DNA from: Blastobasis lacticolella
Taxonomy: Eukaryota; Arthropoda; Insecta; Lepidoptera; Blastobasidae
Length of the DNA stretch: 64,000 bases
NCBI GenBank assembly: GCA_905147135.1
Contig: LR990061.1
Span: 2,596,026-2,660,025, forward strand
Direction of reading: 5' to 3'
Numbering within the stretch: the first letter of the stretch is position 1; each line of letters starts with the position of its first letter. A program made the position numbers and the translations under genes. This document shows, in pieces, positions 62,301 through 64,000 of this stretch. The notes under the pieces were generated by a model. That model made no database searches, was not told the origin of the DNA, and saw only the letters and a program-made list of their open reading frames with translations.

Positions 62301-62787
62301 ATGTAAAGGAAAATGAGGAGAAATCGGGAAACCACTAGAAAACTAATAAATAAAAGTATTTCATGTTTCCACCAAACAAAGATCAATTACTATTTTTAGA
62401 GAGACAAACGTACGTCAAAAATTAAATATAGCTAAGTAATTTTTTATTTCTGTTCTGATTAGAGGTATTAAAAAATTACTAATATACCAAGAAACTTTTG
62501 TATCGGAGTAACGCAAATAAAAAAAAAAGGTAGAATAGGACATATTCACAGAATATAAAAGAATTCAATTAAAATAATTTATTTCAGAACCATTATTCCA
62601 TAATTTGTTAGTTAATGAACAATATACAATTATCGAACCCTTCTAAAAATGGAAGTGAATTTAAGTGACGTAAATGTCTTATGGTCCCTACAGTTGAGCA
62701 TTGGCGCTGCCGTATTGTGTCTGCCGGTTCTCCGCTACACCAGGCCTGACCTCGAACGACCAATCAAAGTGAATCTCTTCTTCCCGG
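11335..62787 (+). CDS. SLC7 / LAT-type amino-acid transporter light chain (5' part)
   Basis: This is a heteromeric amino-acid transporter light subunit, a plasma-membrane exchanger that pairs with a 4F2hc/CD98-type heavy chain. Ten exons from 43218 to 62787 join in phase and, with the proposed split ATG, give 419 codons; the family has about 500, so the last membrane segments are beyond the right edge. Seen: an acidic cytosolic N-tail (residues 1-38), TM1 with GSGIF (53-57), TM2-TM3 in exons 2-3, and Cys152 in the loop after TM3 (FPEC), at the place of the heavy-chain disulfide (Cys164 in human LAT1). TM6 has FAYNGWNYLNF, where Phe236 and Trp241 match LAT1 Phe252 and Trp257. Asn242 at the LAT1 Asn258 place favours a neutral (system L) rather than y+L type. 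The Gly at LAT1 255 is Asn239 here. Which insect paralogue it is (minidiscs, JhI-21 or another) cannot be told. Exon 9 is followed by a 113-bp array copying its own end. Confidence 0.9.
12030..12120 (+). repeat. LINE 3' end with AATA tail
   Basis: AGGACCTGTAATTGGCTTGT...AGCTGTTGGTACTCCAATAAATAAATAAATAAA is the same 3' end as the remnant at 33540. Confidence 0.65.
13960..14075 (+). repeat. LINE 3' end with AAATA tail
   Basis: Shares CCTATAATTGGCTC with the previous family but ends CTTAAGTAAATAAAATAAAAATAAA. A related end lies at 13650-13745. Confidence 0.5.
14548..14945. mobile_element. 400-bp MITE, copy A
   Basis: Ends AGGAGTTTTACAATAGGTAT and, inverted, AATACCTACTGGAAAACTCCT. The whole body matches copy B at 52071-52481. 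It contains CACTCACTAGATGGCG and AGCGCCATC near the two ends. No open frame. Confidence 0.8.
14950..15240 (+). repeat. LINE ORF2 C-terminal fragment
   Basis: Reads [20 protein letters not shown] followed by [12 protein letters not shown] and a degenerate rest. It abuts the right end of MITE copy A. Confidence 0.6.
15285..15430 (+). repeat. LINE 3' end (ACGGGGTCGGCA family)
   Basis: GTTCTTCAAGAAAGGGGTG...TTTTTACGGGGTCGGCAAGGC...TACCATCAGG. Other copies are listed separately. Confidence 0.6.
16597..16840 (+). repeat. Three degenerate tandem units of about 80-100 bp
   Basis: CAGCCAAAAtGT...GAaCTCaCTGCGCTTaCTCgTTGA recurs at about 16601, 16700 and 16779. Confidence 0.65.
16930..17020 (+). repeat. 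tRNA-like repeat head (GCCCGGCCGGGAATCGAACCC family)
   Basis: Has a tRNA-like B-box (GGTTCGATTCC) and a body containing TTACGGGTCTGGGTGTTC. Related copies are at 17205-17335 and 31600-31740, both minus. It is a SINE-like repeat, not a functional tRNA: the cloverleaf stems do not pair well. Confidence 0.6.
17091..17445. repeat. Large inverted repeat with 100-bp arms
   Basis: 17091-17200 (ending in a T-rich run) is the near-perfect reverse complement of 17341-17445; both hold CAGCGCCATCTAGCCCCAAA. Between them is a minus-strand tRNA-like repeat. Confidence 0.8.
18267..18532 (+). mobile_element. GAT-tailed retroposon
   Basis: Full-length copy from CCGTGTGGTGTCCGGCAGAG to a (GAT)n tail. No coding capacity. 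The family has at least eight copies here; the source LINE is unknown. Confidence 0.8.
18556..18670 (-). repeat. LINE 3' end (ACGGGGTCGGCA family)
   Basis: The minus strand reads [20 protein letters not shown] then ends at the TACCATCAGG-like terminus. Confidence 0.65.
18908..19018 (+). repeat. Degenerate 15-bp repeat (TGCGAATNGAC)
   Basis: TGCGCGAAT, GTGCGAAT, GTGCGAAT, TGCACGAA, TTCGCGAG and TTGCGCAA; the last five fall about 15 bases apart from about 18940 to 19000. Confidence 0.5.
19306..19540 (-). mobile_element. GAT-tailed retroposon
   Basis: Minus-strand copy, tail side at 19306, with small gaps and more divergence than the 18267 copy. Confidence 0.75.
20168..20281. mobile_element. 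114-bp palindromic MITE
   Basis: About 23-bp inverted ends (GCGCTGTCCTAATTGGCAAC type). Related fragments lie at about 36470-36520 and 55950-56015. Confidence 0.65.
20781..21035. mobile_element. 255-bp MITE with 35-bp inverted ends, TA at both tips
   Basis: TAGAGCTCGTCTA at the left is inverted at the right, with about 31 of 35 bases matching; both arms include GACGCGCCCCACT. Tips are TA/TA, as for Tc1-mariner targets. Confidence 0.75.
21535..21685 (+). repeat. LINE 3' end (ACGGGGTCGGCA family)
   Basis: Clean copy ending AGCGGTATAAAATAAA. Confidence 0.65.
22517..22567 (+). repeat. Fragment of the GAT-tailed retroposon
   Basis: About 50 bp matching the ACACTGCGATCT...TGGAGATTATGGCAATAA part of the family. 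Confidence 0.55.
22739..22941. mobile_element. 203-bp foldback MITE with 77-bp arms and GGCCCGCGGGCC tips
   Basis: The two arms (22739-22815 and 22865-22941) are reverse complements over about 77 bp, each with GGCCCGCGGGCC and GTTTGGGCCCGCAGTT. Confidence 0.8.
23100..23222 (+). repeat. RTE LINE ORF end with AAGT tail
   Basis: Reads [18 protein letters not shown] then ends AGCGAAGTAAGTAAGTAAG. Confidence 0.65.
23280..23685. mobile_element. 406-bp MITE with 43-bp inverted ends
   Basis: Left tip AGGCCGCGTCCCCAGTAGGC; the right tip is its inverse with two mismatches over about 43 bases. The interior repeats GCCGCCGACTGA-like words. A sharp GC island in AT-rich DNA. Confidence 0.82.
23722..23965 (+). 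mobile_element. tRNA-headed SINE with internal deletion
   Basis: Head ACCGTCGGTGGCCTAGTGG is present; the middle, including the TGCACATTCAGGCGACTGG block, is lost. Confidence 0.75.
24596..24727. mobile_element. Short MITE with 40-bp arms
   Basis: Arms 24599-24638 and 24685-24724 are reverse complements at about 36 of 40 bases (TTACTAATGGCT tips). Spacer about 46 bp. Confidence 0.75.
25318..25480 (-). repeat. RTE LINE 3' fragment inside the TAA-flanked element
   Basis: ATCATCATCTTTAGG...GTCCACTGCTGAATACAGGCC in reverse. Confidence 0.6.
25553..26015. repeat. GC-richer minisatellite (GGTCCTGGTTCAGGTCCAGG type)
   Basis: Degenerate units built on GGTCCAGG/GGTCCTGG with 6-, 9- and 18-base periods over about 460 bp. 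It leaves long open frames on both strands ([10 protein letters not shown] and LDLNQDL repeats) as a by-product; the composition has no codon signature. Confidence 0.85.
26340..26513 (+). mobile_element. tRNA-headed SINE with deletions
   Basis: Lost the anticodon-like part of the head and most of the middle but keeps the CGCCAAGATGG end. It starts about 50 bp right of the TAA-flanked element. Confidence 0.7.
26706..26835 (+). repeat. Interspersed repeat (GACCCGCCCCGGCTTCGC family)
   Basis: CTATTGGTGTAAACCGCATGAAAATCCGT is shared with 37747-37925 (plus) and 55795-55935 (minus). Class unknown; no ends determined. Confidence 0.5.
27480..28075 (-). repeat. LINE remnant: ORF2 tail and AT-rich 3' UTR
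   Basis: The minus strand reads [20 protein letters not shown] and [14 protein letters not shown] from about 28020 to 27880, then about 400 bp of AT-rich UTR ending near 27480 (TTAGATTTAGATTTC). It starts in a GGATAT repeat (28023-28052). Confidence 0.65.
28078..28424 (+). mobile_element. tRNA-headed SINE, full length
   Basis: About 347 bp, complete from head to TTAACGCCAAGATG. First of two copies in a row. Confidence 0.8.
28444..28770 (+). mobile_element. tRNA-headed SINE, full length, second of a tandem pair
   Basis: Begins about 20 bp after the previous copy's end, same direction. Its head (TTGGCCTAATGGTAAAGGAG) differs from its neighbour's, so it is an independent insertion into the tail rather than a duplication. 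Confidence 0.8.
29020..29235 (+). repeat. Interspersed repeat (GTCGGATAACCCTCGACCAAG family)
   Basis: Matches 52715-52930: AACTACTGAACCGATTTCAATGAAAC, ACCATCTCGATTAA, GTTCGGGAGCTA. A diverged relative lies at 37480-37740. Confidence 0.6.
29290..29515 (-). repeat. RTE LINE fragment
   Basis: TAGTCCACTGCTGGACATATG plus CTCACTCCTTCTGGCCGGAGG-like blocks, the reverse of an RTE ORF end and 3' UTR. Confidence 0.6.
30279..30624 (-). mobile_element. tRNA-headed SINE, full length
   Basis: Complete minus-strand copy, head at 30624, with an intact B-box (GGGTTCGAATTCC). Confidence 0.8.
31600..31740 (-). repeat. tRNA-like repeat copy
   Basis: Same family as 17205-17335, with the GGTTCGATTCCCGG box on the minus strand. 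A matching GCGCCATC...AGCAAAGCTTGTG fragment lies at 31225-31295. Confidence 0.6.
31950..32150 (-). repeat. LINE ORF2 C-terminal fragment
   Basis: The minus strand reads [20 protein letters not shown] then [11 protein letters not shown]. This resembles other LINE tails but is short, so the family is not certain. Confidence 0.4.
32348..32609 (+). mobile_element. GAT-tailed retroposon
   Basis: Full-length plus-strand copy, close to the 18267 and 42669 copies. Confidence 0.8.
32717..32945 (+). repeat. Interspersed repeat (GACCCGGCGCGACATCGTTCG family)
   Basis: Matches 41455-41645 (plus) and 39602-39790 (minus): CGACTTTGTTTTATACTATGTAA at one end, CGGCGCGACTTCGTTTGC at the other. Non-coding. 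Confidence 0.6.
33540..34688 (-). pseudogene. LINE remnant: C-terminal part of a non-LTR reverse transcriptase and its 3' UTR
   Basis: An open frame from 34688 to 34035 (217 residues) starts just after the RT catalytic region and reads [34 protein letters not shown] and [13 protein letters not shown], the thumb and connection region of jockey/CR1-like LINEs. The 3' UTR continues to about 33540, where CCAATTATAGG and AGTACCAACAGCTGT match the 3' end at 12030-12115. No endonuclease or RT core is present. Confidence 0.82.
35302..35480 (+). repeat. Reverse-transcriptase fragment
   Basis: [20 protein letters not shown] matches the GVRQGCxLSPLLFxI motif of RTE-type LINEs; the flanks are decayed. 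Confidence 0.6.
35880..36445 (-). pseudogene. Decayed mariner transposase with internal deletion
   Basis: The minus strand reads an N-terminal part with the mariner helix-turn-helix motif [12 protein letters not shown] (about 36240-36190). Almost at once, in another frame, comes [16 protein letters not shown] and then [11 protein letters not shown], the second and third Asp regions of the DD34D transposase. The catalytic first-Asp region is missing and frames are broken, so it is inactive. Confidence 0.8.
37159..37399 (-). mobile_element. tRNA-headed SINE with internal deletion
   Basis: Head and tail are joined; about 100 bp of the middle is missing. Confidence 0.78.
37747..37925 (+). repeat. 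Interspersed repeat (GACCTGCCCCGGTTTCGC family)
   Basis: Second copy of the 26706 family, longer at its 3' side (GACTTTGATTTATAATACG). Confidence 0.5.
38168..38495 (+). mobile_element. tRNA-headed SINE with internal insertion
   Basis: About 40 bp extra sits after GTACATTAGTT, and the head lacks its B-box region. Confidence 0.72.
38844..39088 (-). mobile_element. tRNA-headed SINE with internal deletion
   Basis: Minus-strand copy; the head lacks the B-box half. Confidence 0.7.
39428..39435. promoter_or_regulatory. Palindromic E-box TCACGTGA
   Basis: A full E-box in a short GC-richer stretch (39360-39440) followed by a GTGAGT repeat. Possibly an internal promoter of the transporter; no more than a motif match. 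Confidence 0.2.
39602..39790 (-). repeat. Interspersed repeat, third copy
   Basis: Reverse copy of the 32717 family, with a GTATGTATGTA run. Confidence 0.55.
40370..40740. repeat. Two LINE 3' ends: plus-strand copy, then minus-strand RTE fragment
   Basis: 40370-40480 is the ACGGGGTC(G)GCA family, plus. From 40485 the sequence CGTCCACTGCTGGGCTTAGGC begins an RTE 3' end in reverse, with ATCTCCACAAAGGCC and CCTGCGATCG. Confidence 0.65.
40913..41000. repeat. Two adjacent perfect hairpins with the same ACAA loop
   Basis: 40913-40942: 13-bp arms around ACAA. 40951-41000: 23-bp arms around ACAA. Both arms pair without mismatch; eight bases separate them. Confidence 0.9.
41455..41645 (+). repeat. 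Interspersed repeat, second copy
   Basis: Same family as 32717-32945 over its full length. Confidence 0.6.
42241..42398 (+). mobile_element. tRNA-headed SINE, short form
   Basis: Complete head with A- and B-boxes joined to the last 60 bp of the family. Confidence 0.75.
42669..42926 (+). mobile_element. GAT-tailed retroposon
   Basis: Full-length plus-strand copy just ahead of transporter exon 1. Confidence 0.8.
43218..43350 (+). CDS. Transporter exon 1 (acidic N-tail)
   Basis: Acceptor TTCTTCACCAG and donor TGTACG/GTAAGA. One base completes the start codon, then 44 codons follow: a Ser/Asp/Glu/Lys-rich tail, then MSLLNGCT, which leads into TM1 as in LAT proteins. An in-frame Met at 43327 is a possible second start. 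Confidence 0.85.
44235..44398 (+). repeat. LINE 3' end with poly-A
   Basis: Reads [20 protein letters not shown], then TTTCCATCAGGTGGCCCGCTTG and an A-run. Related minus-strand copies lie at 716-790 and 46163-46250. Confidence 0.65.
44555..44700 (+). repeat. RTE LINE 3' end
   Basis: GGAGATCTCTGGGGGAGGCCTATAACCAGCAGTGGACGTC then (GAT)n, just ahead of transporter exon 2. Confidence 0.7.
44748..44867 (+). CDS. Transporter exon 2 (TM1, start of TM2)
   Basis: Acceptor TTGTTTCCAG and donor AGTATG/GTTAGT. Its 40 codons carry [15 protein letters not shown], the substrate-binding unwound segment of TM1, and [12 protein letters not shown] of TM2. Confidence 0.93.
44899..44970 (-). repeat. SINE tail fragment
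   Basis: Tail end of the same SINE; a further fragment at about 45190-45250 may be the rest of it, split by later sequence. Confidence 0.55.
45673..45795 (+). mobile_element. GAT-tailed retroposon, partial
   Basis: Only the 5' half is present, with an internal gap where other copies read CACCAACCCCTTACACTC. Confidence 0.65.
46160..46330 (-). repeat. LINE 3' end fragment
   Basis: Reverse copy of the 44235 family, containing AATACGGCAGACAAACTGGC. Confidence 0.6.
46503..46758 (+). mobile_element. GAT-tailed retroposon
   Basis: Full-length plus-strand copy within the intron before transporter exon 3. Confidence 0.8.
47159..47302 (+). CDS. Transporter exon 3 (TM2-TM3)
   Basis: Acceptor ATTCTTCCAG and donor TCGCAG/GTGAGT. 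Its 48 codons include [11 protein letters not shown] and [14 protein letters not shown], both hallmark LAT segments, then the TM3 residues [12 protein letters not shown]. Confidence 0.94.
47303..50307 (+). other. Transporter intron 3
   Basis: About 3 kb, AT-rich. One SINE (48017-48272) and a GAGTCCCTTGTAGGGCGCCAAA word at 49890-49911 that recurs at 50989-51010; otherwise nothing assigned. Confidence 0.7.
48017..48272 (-). mobile_element. tRNA-headed SINE, head missing
   Basis: Minus-strand copy broken off at GTACATTCGTTGAATAG, so the Pol III promoter is absent. Confidence 0.75.
50308..50410 (+). CDS. Transporter exon 4 (heavy-chain cysteine loop)
   Basis: Acceptor TCTGTCGCCAG and donor TGCATAT/GTGAGT. 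It encodes 34 codons plus one base. FPECEPPQ contains the conserved extracellular Cys (residue 152) that binds the heavy chain. Confidence 0.92.
50758..50817. repeat. 60-nt hairpin in a transporter intron
   Basis: AAACAGTTAACAC at the left pairs with GTGTTAACTGTTT at the right; the next 17 positions also pair, giving about 26 of 30 pairs and a tiny loop. It could be a mini-MITE or a precursor-like RNA fold. Confidence 0.65.
51042..51167 (+). CDS. Transporter exon 5 (TM4-TM5)
   Basis: Acceptor GGTTACCAG and donor TGTCGTG/GTGAGT. Two bases complete Leu168, then 41 codons follow ([36 protein letters not shown]), then one base. Confidence 0.92.
51365..51465 (+). repeat. LINE 3' end (ACGGGGTCGGCA family)
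   Basis: Short copy beginning CCCCTGGTATTGCAAATGTCC. Confidence 0.6.
52071..52481. mobile_element. 400-bp MITE, copy B
   Basis: Co-linear with copy A across its full length with many point differences, in the same orientation. It sits in the intron before transporter exon 6. Confidence 0.8.
52715..52930 (+). repeat. Interspersed repeat, second copy
   Basis: Same family as 29020-29235, in the same order with about 20% differences by eye. Confidence 0.6.
53741..54144. mobile_element. 404-bp MITE with AAGCGCGCTCCACATGT ends
   Basis: Inverted tips of about 18 bp with TTAA at both outer edges. It includes a SINE fragment. TTAA suggests a piggyBac-like target, but the extra A on the left leaves this open. 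Confidence 0.65.
53895..53995 (-). repeat. SINE fragment
   Basis: About 100 bp of the family's 3' half, inside the TTAA-flanked MITE at 53741-54144. Confidence 0.6.
54391..54658 (-). mobile_element. tRNA-headed SINE with internal deletion
   Basis: Head with TCGGTGGCCGAGTGG reads on the minus strand from 54656. Confidence 0.75.
55080..55460 (-). repeat. LINE-derived repeat
   Basis: CATCTGGTGGTAAGTGACGATGC...CTGTCTAGGAACAGTCTATTC. A shorter copy lies at 29740-29860 (AGACAGGCATTTG...). Confidence 0.5.
55560..55800 (+). repeat. LINE ORF2 C-terminal fragment
   Basis: Reads [20 protein letters not shown] then [12 protein letters not shown], followed by a 3' UTR to about 55800. Confidence 0.65.
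57529..57622 (+). CDS. Transporter exon 6 (TM6 first half)
   Basis: Acceptor CGGTTTCCAG and donor GGATG/GTGAGT. It reads [10 protein letters not shown]...[16 protein letters not shown]; the Trp codon is split with the next exon. It holds the substrate-site aromatic residues of TM6. Confidence 0.93.
57623..59253 (+). other. Transporter intron 6
   Basis: AT-rich. 58146-58200 is the reverse of 38055-38105 (AGATCCGTAGCGAAATGCTACG type), a small repeat; the rest is unassigned. Confidence 0.6.
59254..59395 (+). CDS. Transporter exon 7 (TM6 end, TM7)
   Basis: Acceptor GCTTCCAG and donor GCCGAG/GTGAGA. One base completes Trp241, then 47 codons follow with [20 protein letters not shown], the most conserved block of the family. 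Confidence 0.94.
60255..60385 (+). CDS. Transporter exon 8 (TM7-TM8)
   Basis: Acceptor GGTCCCAG and donor TCGCG/GTAGGT. It has 43 codons plus two bases ([31 protein letters not shown]). A GAT-tailed retroposon begins only about 10 bases after the donor. Confidence 0.92.
60396..60653 (-). mobile_element. GAT-tailed retroposon next to a splice donor
   Basis: Minus-strand copy that starts about 10 bases after the donor of transporter exon 8 (60386). The donor itself is intact. Confidence 0.78.
60690..60960 (+). repeat. LINE ORF2 C-terminal fragment
   Basis: [20 protein letters not shown] and [11 protein letters not shown] form a LINE ORF2 tail; it lies between transporter exons 8 and 9. Confidence 0.7.
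61091..61259 (+). CDS. Transporter exon 9 (TM9-TM10), founder of the 113-bp array
   Basis: Acceptor CCCACCCAG and donor ACGTGG/GTGAGT. One base completes Arg332, then 56 codons follow ([39 protein letters not shown]). The last 84 bases and the donor are repeated nine more times downstream. Only the first donor keeps the frame: reading on gives [10 protein letters not shown]... and a TGA in the next copy. Confidence 0.9.
61169..62287 (+). repeat. 113-bp tandem array spanning an exon end and its splice donor, about 9.9 units
   Basis: Each unit is the last 84 bases of transporter exon 9 plus 29 bases of intron starting GTGAGTCGGGG. The exon-end TGG recurs at 61257 and every 113 bases to 62274, giving ten donors. 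Units are almost identical; visible differences are a TAC-to-TCC change in two units (near 61768 and 62220), CTCG to CTAG at 61967-61970 and GAC to GAT near 62237. There is no acceptor between units, so the copies are intronic. 113 is not a multiple of three. Confidence 0.95.
62694..62787 (+). CDS. Transporter exon 10
   Basis: Acceptor GTCCCTACAG and donor TTCCCGG/GTAAGT. It encodes [21 protein letters not shown]...KVNLFFPG, 31 codons plus one base; RPIKVNL is a strong LAT motif. Later exons are beyond the window. Confidence 0.93.
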
Positions 62788-62877
62788 GTAAGTAATGTCC
62801 ATCCATGAGCCTAGAAGTAGAATAAAGTTCGAAGTTGGAGTGCCACAGGGTACAGTTTTGGGGCATTTGCTTTTCTT

Positions 62878-63134
62878 CATCATCACAGCCCATAACAGTC
62901 CACTACAGGACTTTGGGCCTCTCCTGCAAAAGGGGAGGTTATTGCCATAATCTCCACGCTTGGCAGGCGGGTTGGAGATCGCAGTGTTGCAAACATAACA
63001 ATGAAAAACGCTGCTGCCCATTTTCCAGTTTATGGAGACTAGATATTTTGCCTCTAAACGTTAGTCGCCTTTTACGACACCCACGAGTGTAAGGGGTTGG
63101 TGCTATTCTACTCTACCGGTCACCACACGGCTAA
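62878..63134 (-). mobile_element. GAT-tailed retroposon with an 11-bp target duplication
   Basis: A roughly 257-bp copy, minus strand. Both sides carry TTGCTTTTCTT (62867-62877 and 63135-63145). The element ends in a GAT repeat on its own 3' side. It splits a unit of the 84-bp array. This copy shows that the family moves by target-primed insertion and defines its ends. Confidence 0.85.
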
Positions 63135-63166
63135 TTGCTTTTCTTAATCATAAATAAATAAATAAA

Positions 63167-63525
63167 TCTTGGCGTTAATGTCCCTGTTGTGCTCTTGAGA
63201 ACGAGGGCCCGGGGTCCGCCTTGACCAGATGATCCAGAATTTGGCGATCAAGTAATTACAGTAGAGCGACTACCACCTGACCTCCGTGACTCTGCTACCA
63301 GGGGAACCTGACCAGATTGGATCATGGTTACAAATTCTGTTGCCTGAATTTGCAGGTTTCATCACGATGTTTTCCCTCACCTTCAGAGCATCGGTTAGAA
63401 TTCAAGTAATGTGTAACTCAGAAAAGAGTCATTGGTACATGGCCATACCACACATTGGTACATACATGATTCGAACCCGGTACCTCTCGCTTACAAAGAT
63501 ACTCAACCGCCCGGTTACCGACGGT
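63167..63525 (-). mobile_element. tRNA-headed SINE inside the 84-bp array
   Basis: Complete copy in reverse with an AAAT-rich left flank, inserted into the same array unit as the GAT-tailed element. Confidence 0.78.
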
Positions 63526-64000
63526 CCTAGCCTCTGAAGTAGAATAACGTTCAAAATTGGAGTACCACAGGGTACAGTTTTGGGGCATTTGCCTATCTTA
63601 ATCCTTGCGCCTGAGAATAATGCTATGGGTGGTTACAGGCTAGAAAGTACTACAGGATAGTGTTTAAGGGTTTTCGTCGTTTTTAATATGTGCCTGCGAA
63701 TAATGCTATTGGGGTAATCGGCTAGAGAGTACTACAGCGGTACGTTTTTGGGCTTCCGCTGTTCTTAATATATTTTTGTGAATAGGATTGCAATGGGCGA
63801 TTGTGTGGGAGTACCACAGAGTAGTAGTTTAGGTCCATCACTGTTTATAATATGTATAGGCCTGTGAATAAAGTACATGGATGATACTAAGCTAAGGAAT
63901 ACCACAGGGCAGTGTTTTGGGGGCTCGCTGTTTCTAAGGCTTCTGTAAATAGTGCAATGGATGATATTAAGCTTTGGGAGTACCACAGGGTAGTGTTTTA
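63526..64000 (+). repeat. Tandem array of about 84 bp built on a LINE reverse-transcriptase motif
   Basis: The anchor GGAGTACCACAGGGTA (with variants) recurs with its TAC at 63563, 63648, 63730, 63812, 63900 and 63981. In one frame it reads GVPQGTVLG or GVPQGSVL, the well-known motif of non-LTR reverse transcriptases, followed by degenerate PLLFLIxV-like codons. One more unit lies at 62807-62877, cut off by two retroposon insertions. The array runs off the right edge. Confidence 0.85.

Noticed and set aside
61169..64000. CRISPR array
   Set aside because: Direct repeats are contiguous with no unique spacers, and the genome is animal.

Overview
The window looks like lepidopteran (moth or butterfly) nuclear DNA. 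The evidence is short exons with GT-AG introns, AT-rich introns, many copies of a tRNA-headed SINE of the kind common in moths, GAT-tailed retroposons, LINE 3' ends and many inverted-repeat mobile elements. Nothing prokaryotic is present. Species cannot be assigned by eye.

Three host genes can be built exon by exon with consistent splice phases. (1) Ndor1, an NADPH-dependent diflavin oxidoreductase, lies on the minus strand. Its first four coding exons (361 codons) run from 10793 to 441, and the gene continues past the left edge. (2) IMP4, the Brix-domain subunit of the U3 snoRNP / small-subunit processome, is complete on the minus strand in six exons (6906 to 1453, 311 codons). It lies entirely inside Ndor1 intron 3. 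(3) An SLC7 / LAT-type amino-acid transporter light chain lies on the plus strand. Ten coding exons span 43218 to 62787, and the gene continues past the right edge. Its probable first exon ends at 11336 with the bases AT, and the next exon begins with G, so the start codon would be split by an intron of about 31.9 kb. Ndor1 and this exon face away from each other across about 540 bp, which suggests a shared promoter.

Layout: 1-10.8 kb is Ndor1 with IMP4 nested inside it; a decayed plus-strand transposon-type gene sits inside the last IMP4 intron. 10.8-11.3 kb is the divergent promoter. 11.3-43.2 kb is read here as the giant first intron of the transporter. It holds LINE ends, SINEs, a mariner remnant, a LINE reverse-transcriptase fragment and a series of MITEs, including a 1.37-kb TAA-flanked element with a minisatellite in it. 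43.2-62.8 kb is the transporter body. 62.8-64 kb is an intron that begins a tandem array.

The most unusual structures are: a 113-bp array (61169-62287) that copies the last 84 bases of a transporter exon plus its 5' splice site about ten times; a roughly 84-bp tandem repeat at the right edge that translates to the GVPQGSVLG motif of LINE reverse transcriptases; the split start codon; and the three-level gene nest. No genome-defence or other novel protein system was recognised. All exon calls come from reading and from remembered family features; no alignment was run.
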